Source of the DNA: Galeruca laticollis
Taxonomy: Eukaryota > Arthropoda > Insecta > Coleoptera > Chrysomelidae
Assembly: GCA_963921935.1 (NCBI GenBank)
Contig: OY998176.1
Coordinates: forward strand, 180,540,445 to 180,604,444
Direction of reading: 5' to 3'
DNA length: 64,000 bases
Position numbers and translations under genes: made by a program. The notes beneath the pieces are model-generated. The model did not search any database. It was not told the origin of the DNA and was given only the letters and a program-made list of their open reading frames with translations. Positions 11,895 through 22,631 of the stretch are shown here, one piece after another. The number at the start of each line of letters is the position of its first letter. Position 1 is the stretch's first letter.

Positions 11895-11934
<40 letters not shown>
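11886..11934. repeat. (TA)n microsatellite
   Basis: TA repeat with one TTTA interruption, flanking the right end of the hAT element. Confidence 0.95.
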
Positions 11935-11936
<2 letters not shown>

Positions 11937-12099
11937 CCTTACTAGTCATGCGAAGCCAGATACAAACTCCTGGTCTACTGAAGCCTTACCGAGAGGGGTG
12001 AGGAAGGTGTTTTTCACATTTTACTGAATTGTTTTAATTCTCCAGTCATCTTAATATATTCGAACTCTACGGTACTTACGAGTCCCTACAGTGTTGCCG

Positions 12100-14822
12100 T
12101 TAAAATATTATAAATTTAGTGTTGAAACAGTTATTTTGCTTTTTATATCATCGAAAGAAAAATAAGATGAAGCGCTCCGAATTTTTGTCTAGACTTTCTC
12201 TACAGAATAAACTACTTATGTTTCCGAAAATATTGAAGTAATAAATGTGCCTTTCGATTCCAGTTTTGATTTAAGTTCAGACTATAATAGTTCTATATCT
12301 CAGGAGAATGTGTCTCACCAATTTGTACAAAAAAAAGAATCATATAATTTAACTCCTCGTGAACCAGCGGATCCAAAAGTATTTTTGCAACTTGAAGATA
12401 AAGAAAATGATTGTCTGAAAAACATTATTCCTATTAATCCAGTTAGCTCGTAAATATCTAAGGATATCATGTCTCGCCAGGCGTCTATATCTGCTAAAAG
12501 TCTAAATAAAGAAATCTACCCATCTTTAATTGAAGATAATCTCCTAGAACCAGTAGATTCAAATGTATCAACTGGAAAATAAAGAAAATGGCGATTTTCC
12601 AGAAAAAACTACTCTTTACCCAGATGGCTCAGAAATATATAAGGAATGTATGTCTATCAATACGTCTTCTACATCTGCTGAGCTTCCAATACCAATATTC
12701 AGTAGATGATAACAGATTGGTCATACATAACATAACAAATCTGGAACCAGTAGATCCCAATTTGTTAACGCAGTTTACTTACGAAACGGAAATTTTTACA
12801 GGAAAAACTACTTCTCATGATTCAGTAAGCTCTCAAATATCTAAGGATTGTTTGTCTCCCAATACTGCCTGCTGAGCTTCAGAAAGAAATATACCAGTCT
12901 TCAGTAGAGGATAATCCATTGGACATACTTAATTTAACTCCTTTGGAACCTGTAGATCTAAATTTATTAAAGCGGTTTAACAATCAACTAGAAAATAAAG
13001 GAATTAGTGATTGTCTGGAAAAAATACTACTCTTAATACAGTTAGCTCTGAAATATATATGTATCCAGTTTCAAAAGTAAATCCATGTTCAAAAATATCT
13101 GACAGTTACTTGATTACTAATAATTCAAATGAAGAACCCCGAAAAGTTTAATACTTTAATATTGGCAGCTAAGATCGTAAGTGGGTATAGCGAGAATGAC
13201 AAAATGTTTAAATCACCTTCATTAGCATTACATATGGGAACAAATTTAAAAACTTTATGTGATGTTGCATATAAGCTTGTTATTGGAAAAAAAGCTTCCT
13301 AATTTGACATGGGATGACAGTGATGAAAAAAATCTGAAATAATAGATTTGAAAAAACTCATAGAGGGACATTGGTGTAACGAATTATCGAGTTTAGCATT
13401 GAAAAGCCTTAAAGAAAAAAAATGGAATAAACCTACTGAGTTGCCACTTTCTGAAAATATATAAAAATTCCAGACGTATCTCAACGAACAAGCCGAAAAA
13501 GCGTACAATTTTCTAAATAGTGGTATTAAAATTACATTTAACTATAGAGTTTTAACTAAATATTATATTAGCTCAAACTGTCATATTCAATCGTAAAAGA
13601 GTTGGCGATGTTCAATATTTGCAAATTATTACATATAAAAAAGAAGATTCTGAAAATAACTCAAATGCTTTTGCAAAATCATTAACATCTGTTGAAAAAA
13701 TAATATCTAAACGGTTCAAGCGAGTTATCACAGATGGAAAAGGTTGTCGGCCAGTTCCGATCCTTTTTACAAAACGTACTCAAAAATACATAGATTGCAT
13801 CTTAAAGATTAGATAAACTTATTGTGTAGTACCTAAATCCAACCCTTATCTATTTGCGAACGCAGGTTTTGAAAATAGATGGATGGCAGGAACAAATATC
13901 ATCGGACGTTTGGCTAAAAATTGTGGAGCTGAAAAACCAAGTTTATCGAGGTCGACGAAATTTTGGACACATATTGCCACGACTTTGCAGTTAATGAATA
14001 TGGAACCATACGAAATGGAGCAAATTGCTACGTTTATGGGGTATACTAAGAAAACCCATGCTGAGTTTTGTAGGTAAATATTTTTATTGTTCTTGAAATC
14101 TCCTATCTGTTGAGTTTTCTCATTTATGGTGCACTTATTTTAGATTGCCCCAAAACATTTACCAAACATCTAAGGTTGCCAAGGTCTTGCTTTTATTGGA
14201 AAAGGGAAGAGGAAAAGAATTTAAAGGCAAAAATCTAAATGATTTTGAACTTGAACAAAGCATATACTACAGCTCCGAAAGTACTGACGAATCAGAAATT
14301 GATGACGATAAGAAGAACCCACTTGCAGAGAAAGTTTTGAGAAAGCAAATTAAAAAAAAAATGTATTCCTTGAAGGTACAGAAATTCAAAAACCAAATTG
14401 CTCAGAAGTGCGAGAAGACGGACTTAAAGGGGATGTTCAAACTAAATGGCAAAAGGTAAAAGGAAACACACACATTTCGGAGGACATTGAAATCATTGAA
14501 GCAAAATCAAAGAAGAGAAAAAGTGTTGTAAATGATACAGAAGGAGAAAGTAGTTTTAATAAATGCTTGGAATCTAAGAAGATAAAGAAAATTTCAAACG
14601 CACCAAAACAGAAATCCAAAGCAATATCTAATCGGGCTTCTTGGAACAATCAGGAAAAAAATGTTGTTTCAAATTATTTTCGCAACCATATTGAAAATAG
14701 AGTAACTCCAAGAAAACACGAATGCGAACAGTTTCTCAAAGAATTTGGTAATCAATTGTCAAAAAATAAGGATTTGGCCAAAGTTAAAACTATGGTTTAT
14801 AATTCTTTTAGGTTAGGATAAG
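12100..14822 (+). pseudogene. Decayed multi-exon gene, tyrosine-recombinase/Crypton-like family
   Basis: From 12247 to about 13060, an acidic repeat of ~190 bp occurs about four times (EPADPK, EPVDSN, EPVDPN, EPVDLN at 12361, 12550, 12742, 12940). Then follow blocks resembling a family of arthropod/fish proteins with a tyrosine-recombinase-like core: LAAKIVSGYSEND, ELSSLALKSLKEKKWNKP, VIFNRKRVGDVQYL, GCRPVPILFTKRTQKYID, RSTKFWTHIATTLQ, ATFMGYTKKTHAEFCR, LPQNIYQTSKVAKVLLLLEKG. The C-terminus has a Myb/SANT-like WNNQEKNVVSNYF...VTPRKHECEQFL block, ending at 14821. Many stops and frameshifts. A clean GT-AG intron lies at 14076-14143. Assignment to Crypton-like recombinases is by remembered motif order and is moderate. 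Confidence 0.5.
14076..14143 (+). other. Intact GT-AG intron in the decayed gene
   Basis: An arginine codon is split AG|GTAAATA ... TTATTTTAG|A, joining HAEFCR to LPQNIYQ in frame. About 68 bp, AT-rich. This shows the pseudogene was not made by reverse transcription of a spliced mRNA. Confidence 0.65.
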
Positions 14823-15289
14823 TTTTCATCATTTTGAAAGCATTAAAGTAGAAAATTGCAAAAAAGTCATTAAAATATATGGGTCCATAGATCTTTACAA
14901 TATATTTTGCCTTAATGACGTAAACTTCAATATAATCTCCTCAGTTTAAACATCTTTCGAGACCATCAAATTCAATGATCATTCTTGCAACCTGCTATAT
15001 AACTCTCTGAATAAGTTGAATATTTGTTATTTTTAATACATTAAAACTTCAGTTCATAGCTTCTTTAGTTTTTATTACCTTGAACATATTAAAATTTATA
15101 TTTAAAACTTATTTTTCTAATTTCGATAAAGAAGTAACAATTTCAGATAAGAGGAAAATTTACTTTCGCAATAATTGCCTATATCTAACTAGTAATTATG
15201 TTATTTTTATAATATCATATTAGGTATTATTACATTTATGTGGTATTTTTATCAATATTAAGAAAATTGTTAAGAAACTAAATTTTTCT
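14823..15289. other. AT-rich non-coding stretch
   Basis: No open frame, repeat unit or motif recognised. It ends at a short GTAGAT hexanucleotide repeat (15302-15321) that leads into the PLE-C fragment. Confidence 0.6.
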
Positions 15290-15905
15290 CCATAAAAACC
15301 TGTAGATGTAGATGTAGATGTAGAAAGAAACTATAACAAAAGAAAATTTTTAGAAATGTATCATATTAATAACATTGAGGAACCAATGAATAGAAGGTCT
15401 GACATTGAGTCGCTTAGTAAGATTTATACATATTTGTTGCACTTTAATAATGTCCACTCCGGTAGGGAGGAGATTGATTCCCAAAGTAGTGTTTTGAGTT
15501 AATGGTTGGCTGAAGTGACAGGTCAGTCGAGTGTTGACAATACAAACATTATTTAATATTTCATTTAAAAACAAAACAATTTTTATACATTATGGCTATC
15601 ACAGCTCAGTTGCGAATGCAAATGATTTCCAAACAGTCGGGCCTTAACGTGAGAGGTTAGGTCCTTTCCATGTGTTAAAAGTTACAGATCTTACATCACT
15701 TTTCCTAACTGACATTATTATTAATATGAGTATTTTAAATTATCCATACTGATTTTCATGGAAATTAACATCAGACGAAAGTGGAGAGATCGTTAGTATT
15801 TGCGGGTGGGTTTTGTTTGGCTTTTTTATTTAATAATAGTAATGCTGGAATGGGTTGACAGTTGGGGAATACCGAATGTGAGAGGTTTGAGTGTTCACTG
15901 ACTGA
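15290..15905 (+). mobile_element. Penelope-like element C, 3' fragment
   Basis: Almost identical to 18222-18800 and, inverted, to 17640-18220. It starts with a C-terminal PLE coding block (15326-15502; KRKFLEMYHINN, NRRSDIESLSKIYTYLLHF), then AT-rich 3' sequence. At 15905/15906 it joins abruptly to PLE-B coding sequence, whereas the other copies continue into PLE-C 3' sequence, so this is a rearrangement junction. Confidence 0.65.
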
Positions 15906-15907
15906 CT

Positions 15908-16534
15908 GCAATTCAACTATCAGACCCGGAATACAGAGGTAATGCTATCATCAAAGCCAAAGAAGCCTTAAACCTTAATAGCTATCCTTCAGAGTTTGTT
16001 AACAAATTATTTAAAAAACGTATAAATAAATTCTATAATTCAATGGAAAATATAAAACAAAGTAATAATAGAAATGAAAAATATATCTCCATGCCATTCA
16101 TAAACGGATTATCACAACAAATTCAAGGGCTTTTTGGTAAACACAATATTACCATATGCCATAAAGCAAATCAAACGCTCTCCAACAATTTTTCAAAATT
16201 AAAATCAAAAACTCCGAAAAATAAAAAGAGTAATATAATTTATCAAATTCCGTGTAACGACTGCAGTGGTGTTTACATTGGACAAACTAGCCAGTATTTG
16301 GAAAATCGAATAAAAGGTCATAAATACGACAAAAAAAATACAACAGCTCTAACTTTCCACGAAAACTCAAAAAAACATACATTTAATTTTGAAAACACAA
16401 AAATTATAAGGTCGGAACAAAATACAAAAAAAAGGGAAATTTTGGAATCAATAGCTATCCAAAAAAACCAGCAGGCCATTAACAATAAAAAAGGTTTAAA
16501 CAACCTCAGTAAAATATATCTAGCAGTACTGTAA
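15908..16534 (+). pseudogene. PLE-B linker and GIY-YIG endonuclease (copy 1)
   Basis: About 209 codons open to the TAA at 16532-16534. It begins within the PLE linker (AIQLSDPEYRGNAIIKAKEA), continues with the pre-endonuclease block ISMPFINGLSQQIQGLFGKHN, the cysteine pair IPCNDC, and the GIY-YIG core GVYIGQTSQYLENRIKGH (catalytic Tyr and Arg visible) followed by KKREILESIAI with the catalytic Glu. In PLEs this endonuclease nicks target DNA for primed reverse transcription. The reverse transcriptase domain is lost, so the copy is 5'-truncated even though this frame is intact. Confidence 0.8.
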
Positions 16535-16746
16535 ATAATTTTAATGTGTACAAACGTTGTGGATTCTTTGTTGTGAATGTTTGTTTTTAGTAAGATTGAT
16601 AAGAATATTTTATGTCTCGACGAAGTTCTTGACTGAACATTTTAATGTATATTGACAATTATTATTCTACGTTTGGGGTAAGTAGAAAGGATTTTTTGTA
16701 GTATTGTATCTCTTAGTGAGAAAATCATTTTATTTTAGATGTAGTA

Positions 16747-16785
16747 TTATTTTGAAAAAGGCTGAATAAGCCGAAACGTAAATAA
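16747..16785 (+). ncRNA. Variant hammerhead motif, PLE-B copy 1 (U3/A8)
   Basis: Stem I UUAUU (16747-16751) pairs with AAUAA (16781-16785). The core reads UUGAAAA plus one extra A. Stem II GGCU/AGCC (16760-16763, 16769-16772) has loop GAAUA, followed by GAAA (16773-16776), ACGU stem III and A at position 17. Relative to CUGAUGA, position 3 is U and position 8 is A, which could still pair. Confidence 0.55.
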
Positions 16786-16907
16786 ATGATGGTAATCTCA
16801 ACAACATAAACCGTCTTTTTATATTTTTAATTTGAAAAATGACCTAAAACCAAGAAAAACTTCAGATATATGTAAATATACTAAAAAGGTCAAAGAAAGT
16901 AAACATA

Positions 16908-16910
<3 letters not shown>

Positions 16911-16953
<43 letters not shown>
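16911..16953. repeat. (TA)n microsatellite
   Basis: About 21 TA units at the exact border between PLE-B copy 1 and the PLE-C palindrome. Confidence 0.97.
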
Positions 16954-16957
<4 letters not shown>

Positions 16958-17054
16958 TTCAAAGAGTGGTCTTTGTTAAAAAACCCTCAAAATCGTGGGG
17001 ATAGCAGCCAAAAAAACTTTACGAGTTAGAGATAAAGTGAATCAAATAGTACAT

Positions 17055-17096
17055 TACCTAAGCTTTCGAAGAGCATTGTCTCCATTCTCAAAGGCT
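17055..17096 (-). ncRNA. Variant hammerhead motif, PLE-C left arm (U3/A8)
   Basis: Mirror copy of the motif at 19345-19386, with one base change in stem II (GGAGA for GAAGA). The core again has U3 and A8. Confidence 0.5.
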
Positions 17097-18039
17097 ATAA
17101 TAAACCAGAAAGAAAAAATCGGTTAACTTAATAAAGAAAACAATTTCTGAAATCATTACGACTTACTTGTAGTGTTGATTTAAAATTAAACTCACATTTC
17201 ACAAATTGCAGGAAAACCTTCATCCACTAAAGATTAAAATGTCGACTAAATAAAATGTCTCTCCTACATATAGTAATGAGAGCCAGGATTTTTTTCTGTT
17301 TTTTAAAAACCAAAAGACGTACACAAGAAACGAACTGATATTGTTGAATATCTATTTCGACATGAAATCGACTGCTGTCGAAAGGTAGAGATACGTGGGG
17401 CAATTACAAGGTTGAAGTAAAAACATTTAATAAAAATTTAAATTTCTCAGCAATACTGTTGTGTTTTTTTGGTTGCTTTGGTGAAAACTTAAAAGAAAAA
17501 CAATAATAGATTAATGTCCACACCTAGGATCACGTCAAGATTGAAAAATTACACCTTCAAATTTAACCAGTCTATTGTCTAACAGCTGCCACCTGTCTTT
17601 TGTAAAATGTAAAAAATTGGGCTGACGAAATAAGCAAACAGTCAGTGAACACTCAAACCTCTCACATTCGGTATTCCCCAACTGTCAACCCATTCCAGCA
17701 TTACTGTTATTAAATAAAAAAGCCAAACAAAACCCACCCGCAAATACTAACGATCTCCACTTTCGTCTGATGTTAATTTCCATGAAAATCAATATTGATA
17801 ATTTAAAATACTCATAACAATAATAATGTCAGTTGGGAAAAGTGATGTAAGATCTGTAACTTTTAACACATGGAAAGGACCTAACCTCTCACGTTAAGGC
17901 CCGACTGTTTGGAAATCATTTGCATTCGCAACTGAGTTGTGATAGCCATAATGTATAAAAATTGTTTTGTTTTTAAATGAAATATTAAATAATGTTTGTA
18001 TTGTCAACACTCGACTGACCTGTCACTTCAGCCAACCAT

Positions 18040-18216
18040 TAACTCAGAACACTACTTTGGGAATCAATCTCCTCGCTACCGGAGTGGACATTATTAAAGT
18101 GCAACAAATATGTATAAATCTTACTAAGTGACTCAATGTCAGACCTTCTATTCATTGGTTCCTCAATGTTATTAATATGATACATTTCTAAAAATTTTCT
18201 TTTGTTATAGTTCCTT
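18040..18216 (-). pseudogene. PLE-C C-terminal coding block (left arm)
   Basis: Minus-strand copy of the block KRKFLEMYHINN ... SDIESLSKIYTYLLHF, which marks the end of PLE GIY-YIG proteins. Only about 58 codons are present; the GIY-YIG core is absent. Confidence 0.55.
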
Positions 18217-18225
18217 GATGTAGAA

Positions 18226-18402
18226 AGAAACTATAACAAAAGAAAATTTTTAGAAATGTATCATATTAATAACATTGAGGAACCAATGAATAGAAGGTCT
18301 GACATTGAGTCACTTAGTAAGATTTATACATATTTGTTGCACTTTAATAATGTCCACTCCGGTAGCGAGGAGATTGATTCCGAAAGTAGTGTTTTGAGTT
18401 AA
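18226..18402 (+). pseudogene. PLE-C C-terminal coding block (right arm)
   Basis: Plus-strand counterpart of the left-arm block, nearly identical to 15326-15502. It ends at the same TAA after SSVLS. Confidence 0.55.
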
Positions 18403-19344
18403 TGGTTGGCTGAAGTGACAGGTCAGTCGAGTGTTGACAATACAAACATTATTTAATATTTCATTTAAAAACAAAACAATTTTTATACATTATGGCTATC
18501 ACAGCTCAGTTGCGAATGCAAATGATTTCCAAACAGTCGGGCCTTAACGTGAGAGGTTAGGTCCTTTCCATGTGTTAAAAGTTACAGATCTTACATCACT
18601 TTTCCTAACTGACATTATTATTGTTATGAGTATTTTAAATTATCCATACTGATTTTCATGGAAATTAACATCAGACGAAAGTGGAGATCGTTAGTATTTG
18701 CGGGTGGGTTTTGTTTGGCTTTTTTATTTAATAATAGTAATGCTGGAATGGGTTGACAGTTGGGGAATACCGAATGTGAGAGGTTTGAGTGTTCACTGAC
18801 TGTTTGCTTATTTCGTCATCCCAATTTTTTACATTTTACAAAAGACAGGTGGCAGCTGTCAGACAATAGTCTGGTTAAATTTAAAGGTGTAATTTTTCAA
18901 TCTTGACGTGATCCTAGGTGTGGACATTAATCTATTATTGTTTTTCTTTGAAGTTTTCACCAAACCAACCAAAAAAACACCACAGTATTGCTGAGAAATT
19001 TAGATTTTTATTAAGTGTTTTTACTTCAACCTTGTAATTGCCCCCCGTATCTCTACCTTTCGACAGCAGTCGATTTCATGTCGAAATAGATATTCAACAA
19101 TATCAGTTCGTTTCTTGTGCACGTCTTTTGGTTTTTAAAAAACAGAAAAAAATCCTGGCTCTCATTACTATATGTAGGAGAGACATTATATTTAGTCGAC
19201 ATTTTAATCTTTAGTGGATGAAGGTTTTCCTGCAATTTGTGAAATGTGAGTTTAATTTTTAATCAACACTACAAGTAAGTCGTAATGATTTCAGAAGTTG
19301 TTTTCTTTATTAAGTTAACCGATTTTTTCTTTCTGGTTTATTAT

Positions 19345-19386
19345 AGCCTTTGAGAATGAAGACAATGCTCTTCGAAAGCTTAGGTA
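19345..19386 (+). ncRNA. Variant hammerhead motif, PLE-C right arm (U3/A8)
   Basis: Stem I GCCU (19346-19349) pairs with AGGU (19382-19385, one wobble). The core is UUGAGAA (19350-19356) plus extra U. Stem II is GAAGA/UCUUC (19358-19362, 19369-19373), then GAAA (19374-19377), AGCU stem III and U at 17. The changes at positions 3 and 8 match those of PLE-B. Confidence 0.55.
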
Positions 19387-19483
19387 ATGTACTATTTGAT
19401 TCACTTCATCTCTAACTCGTAAAGTTTTTTTGGCTGCTATCCCCACGATTTTGAGGGTTTTTTAACAAAGACCACTCTTTGAA

Positions 19484-19488
<5 letters not shown>

Positions 19489-19528
<40 letters not shown>
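19489..19528. repeat. (TA)n microsatellite
   Basis: Mirror partner of the tract at 16911-16953, at the right end of the PLE-C palindrome. Confidence 0.97.
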
Positions 19529-19532
<4 letters not shown>

Positions 19533-20540
19533 GTTTACTTTCTTTGACCTTTTTAGTATATTTACATATATCTGAAGTTTTTCTTGGTTTTAGGTCATTT
19601 TTCAAATTAAAAATATAAAAAGACGGTTTATGTTGTTGAGATTACCATCATTTATTTACGTTTCGGCTTATTCAGCCTTTTTCAAAATAATACTACATCT
19701 AAAATAAAATGATTTTCTCACTAAGAGATACAATACTACAGAAAATCCTTTCTACTTACCCCAAACGTAGAATAATAGTTGTCAATATACATTAAAATGT
19801 TCAGTCAAGAACTTCGTCGAAACATAAAATATTCTCATCAATCTTACTAAAAACAAACATTCACAACAAAGAATCCACAACGTTTGTACACATTAAAATT
19901 ATTTACAGTACTGCTAGATATATTTTACTGAGGTTGTTTAAATCTTTTTTATTGTTAATGGCCTGCTGGTTTTTTTGGATAGCTATTGATTCCAAAATTT
20001 CCCTTTTTTTTCTATTTTGTTCCGACCTTATAATTTTTGTGTTTTCAAAATTAAATGTATGTTTTTTTGAGTTTTCGTGGAAAGTTAGAGCTGTTGTATT
20101 TTTTTTGTCGTATTTATGACCTTTCATTCGATTTTCCAAATACTGGCTAGTTTGTCCAATGTAAACACCACTGCAGTCGTTACACGGAATTTGATAAATT
20201 ATATTACTCTTTTTATTTTTCGGAGTTTTTGATTTTAATTTTGAAAAATTGTTGGAGAGCGTTTGATTTGCTTTATGGCATATGGTAATATTGTGTTTAC
20301 CAAAAAGCCCTTGAATTTGTTGTGATAATCCGTTTATGAATGGCATGGAGATATATTTTTCATTTCTATTATTACTTTGTTTTATATTTTCCATTGAATT
20401 ATAGAATTTATTTATACGTTTTTTAAATAATTTGTTAACAAACTCTGAAGGATAGCTATTAAGGTTTAAGGCTTCTTTGGCTTTGATGATAGCATTACCT
20501 CTGTATTCCGGGTCTGATAGTTGAATTGCACGGTCCTTGA
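19529..20540 (-). mobile_element. Penelope-like element B, 3' half (copy 2)
   Basis: Minus-strand mirror of copy 1, with 3' UTR, hammerhead-like motif and GIY-YIG coding end. Beyond about 20530 it leaves the shared sequence. It then abuts copy 3 head to head. Confidence 0.75.
19652..19690 (-). ncRNA. Variant hammerhead motif, PLE-B copy 2 (U3/A8)
   Basis: Mirror of 16747-16785 with the same core, stems and stem III ACGU. Confidence 0.55.
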
Positions 20541-20556
20541 TGTCACTATATACCAC
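19903..20556 (-). pseudogene. PLE-B linker and GIY-YIG endonuclease (copy 2)
   Basis: An open frame of 217 codons that matches copy 1 with few substitutions: ENRMKGH for ENRIKGH, KDLNN for KGLNN. It has the same GVYIGQT core, catalytic Arg and Glu, and the stop after IYLAVL. The first ~9 residues (MVYSDIKD) come from unrelated junction sequence, so the annotated start is not a natural one. It lacks the reverse transcriptase and is best treated as a truncated retroelement copy. Confidence 0.8.
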
Positions 20557-21037
20557 ATTAATAATAATATTAGGACTGAATGGTATACCAAGGACACTTG
20601 GTCATCTAGGTACCTTAATTTTAATTCTCATCATCCAATCAATCAAAAAAAATCTGTTGTTATTGGACTGGCTGACCGTGCAATTCAACTATCAGACCCG
20701 CAATACAGAGGTAATGCTATCATCAAAGCCAAAGAAGCCTTAAACCTCAATAGCTATCCTTCAGAGTTTGTTAACAAATTATTTAAAAAACGTATAAATA
20801 AATTCTATAATTCAATGGAAAATATAAAACAAAGTAATAATAGAAATGAAAAATATATCTCCATGCCATTCATAAACGGATTATCACAACAAATTCAAGA
20901 GCTTTTTGGTAAACACAATATTACCATATGCCATAAAGCAAATCAAACGCTCTCCAACAATTTTTCAAAATTAAAATCAAAAACTCCGAAAAATAAAAAG
21001 AGTAATATAATTTATCAAATTCCGTGTAACGACTGCA
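20541..21037 (+). pseudogene. PLE-B RT thumb/linker fragment (copy 3)
   Basis: Extends further 5' than copies 1 and 2: RTEWYTKDTWSSRYLNFNS and KKSVVIGLADRAIQLSDPQ are the conserved end of the PLE reverse transcriptase and start of the linker. It continues through IPCNDC and is then cut at 21037, just before the GIY-YIG core, where sequence of the DDE transposon begins in the opposite orientation. An in-frame chimeric tail from that junction has no meaning. Confidence 0.7.
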
Positions 21038-21761
21038 GCCATAATTTTGGAGAGAGTTGGGATCTCTTTTCTAAAGAAAAAAGCATGCACCTTACGCCTT
21101 ATTCCATTCTTCAAGTCGTCATCCATTTCAAGTTTGGGTCGGCCTGGGGACTTTGCTGGGGCTGTGATGTTTCCATTTTTTTTCTCCTTCATTAAATTAT
21201 AAATTGTTGTTTTCGAAACACACATCATTGTTGTAGTAATCTCCACAGTTTCATCAACACTTCCTGTCAAATTCATGATTTTTCTTCTAATTTCTTCGTT
21301 CTTCAACGAGGAATAGCAATTTAATATCATATTTTTTTCGTTCAGCGACAATGGGCCAACTTTAGGTCGCTTAGATGGTGATAAATCCTCCATACATGGT
21401 CGAAATTGGTTGGAACACTATATAGTTGGAAGGTGTAGTTAGGTGTTTGTCTCGTGTGATTAGAAGAGAACTTGTATAGATGAACAAAAATAAACACCAG
21501 TTAACAATAACGGTAAAAAATAATAACAAATAACAGTAATAATGGGGAAATCAATCAACACAGCAGTTTCTCCAGAACAGATGAACTGTAAATTGAAAAT
21601 ATTCAACCTTTCCGCTACTTTTATAGTTGAAAAGTTCTAGTAAGTACATTGTATTATGGGGGCATTTTCTTAGAACTGAAAAGACTATATTTCACAATAA
21701 TAAAACCATTTTTGAGCTACCTGTTTGTCAAGTTTCTTCAATTACCTGCTAATTGGGTGAA
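21038..21761 (-). mobile_element. Tc1/mariner-like DDE transposon, 5' fragment (inverted copy)
   Basis: Reverse complement of 25223-25946, including the 5' non-coding part (21394-21761) and the N-terminal transposase coding (21393 back to about 21038). It is broken at the PLE-B junction. The encoded N-terminus (MEDLSPSKRPKVGPLSL, a helix-turn-helix region with TMMCVSKTTIYNLMKEK) stays in frame further than in the right-hand copy, including the PAKSPGRPKLEMDDDLK segment. It ends on (TA)n. Confidence 0.75.
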
Positions 21762-21767
21762 ATATAC

Positions 21768-21816
<49 letters not shown>
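21762..21816. repeat. (TA)n microsatellite
   Basis: TA repeat with two CATA interruptions between the DDE fragment and the 351-bp array. Confidence 0.97.
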
Positions 21817-21817
<1 letters not shown>

Positions 21818-21872
21818 CAACAAATATATTCATGGGATATTCACGCAAAATAAAGGGCTACTGAAATAGAGT

Positions 21873-21929
21873 GGTAACCGTGGACATGCATGTTTCTGGC
21901 TCATTTTGCCTCATCAGCACGGCATAACC
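21873..21929 (-). ncRNA. Type I hammerhead ribozyme, array unit 1
   Basis: Same fold as described for 23277-23333. No core change seen. Confidence 0.82.
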
Positions 21930-22223
21930 AAATAAGGATGTGAAATTTGGGAGCAAATATGTTAATCGAAACATGGGAAAACACAAAATAACGGATTTCA
22001 GCAGGGAAACCAAACGCTCATTTGTGTCTGCAATTGGAAGATCCCGAGTTTTCAGGACATCAACCAACATCGACATGGAGGCGCATATAGCCCCCCCGCC
22101 ATGAACCTTCCGACCCATAGTAAATAACAAAGAAGATGTAGGAATATCGCGTGATATGTTAACAACAACAACAAATATATTCATGGGATATTCACGCAAA
22201 ATAAAGGGCTACTGAAATAGAGT

Positions 22224-22280
22224 GGTAACCGTGGACATGCATGTTTCTGGCTCATTTTGCCTCATCAGCACGGCATAACC
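22224..22280 (-). ncRNA. Type I hammerhead ribozyme, array unit 2
   Basis: Identical to unit 1 across the ribozyme. Confidence 0.82.
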
Positions 22281-22574
22281 AAATAAGGATGTGAAATTTG
22301 GGAGCAAAGATGTTAATCGAAACATGGGAAAACACAAAATAACGGATTTCAGCAGGGAAACCAAACGCTCATTTGTGTCTTCAATTGGAAGATCCCGAGT
22401 TTTCAGGACATCAACCAACATCGACACGGAGGCGCATATAGCCCCCCCGCCATGAACCTTCCGACCCATAGTAAATAACAAAGAAGATGTAGGAATATCG
22501 CGTGATATGTTAACAACAACAACAAATATATTCATGGGATATTCACGCAAAATAAAGGGCTACTGAAATAGAGT

Positions 22575-22631
22575 GGTAACCGTGGACATGCATGTTTCTG
22601 GCTCATTTTGCCTCATCAGCACGGCATAACC
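22575..22631 (-). ncRNA. Type I hammerhead ribozyme, array unit 3
   Basis: Identical to unit 1 across the ribozyme. Confidence 0.82.

Larger units (their letters stand above)
15906..16860 (+). mobile_element. Penelope-like element B, 3' half (copy 1)
   Basis: Contains the GIY-YIG coding end (15908-16534), a 3' UTR and a hammerhead-like motif (16747-16785) near its end. Its mirror image is copy 2 on the minus strand at 19529-20540, forming the outer arms of a 4.6-kb palindrome. The 5' half with most of the reverse transcriptase is missing. Confidence 0.75.
16954..19488. mobile_element. Penelope-like element C as a near-perfect palindrome
   Basis: Two arms of about 1.26 kb (16954-18210 and 18231-19488) are near-identical reverse complements around a 20-bp centre at 18220. 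Each arm holds, from the centre outward, a PLE C-terminal coding block, AT-rich 3' sequence, a variant hammerhead motif (17055-17096 minus, 19345-19386 plus), and ends exactly at (TA)n. The arms differ by scattered substitutions and small indels, so they have had time to diverge. Confidence 0.8.

Noticed and set aside
20521..21195. 224-codon frame as an intact gene
   Set aside because: It starts in the neighbouring inverted copy and ends in the antisense strand of the DDE transposon. Only the middle is PLE-B.
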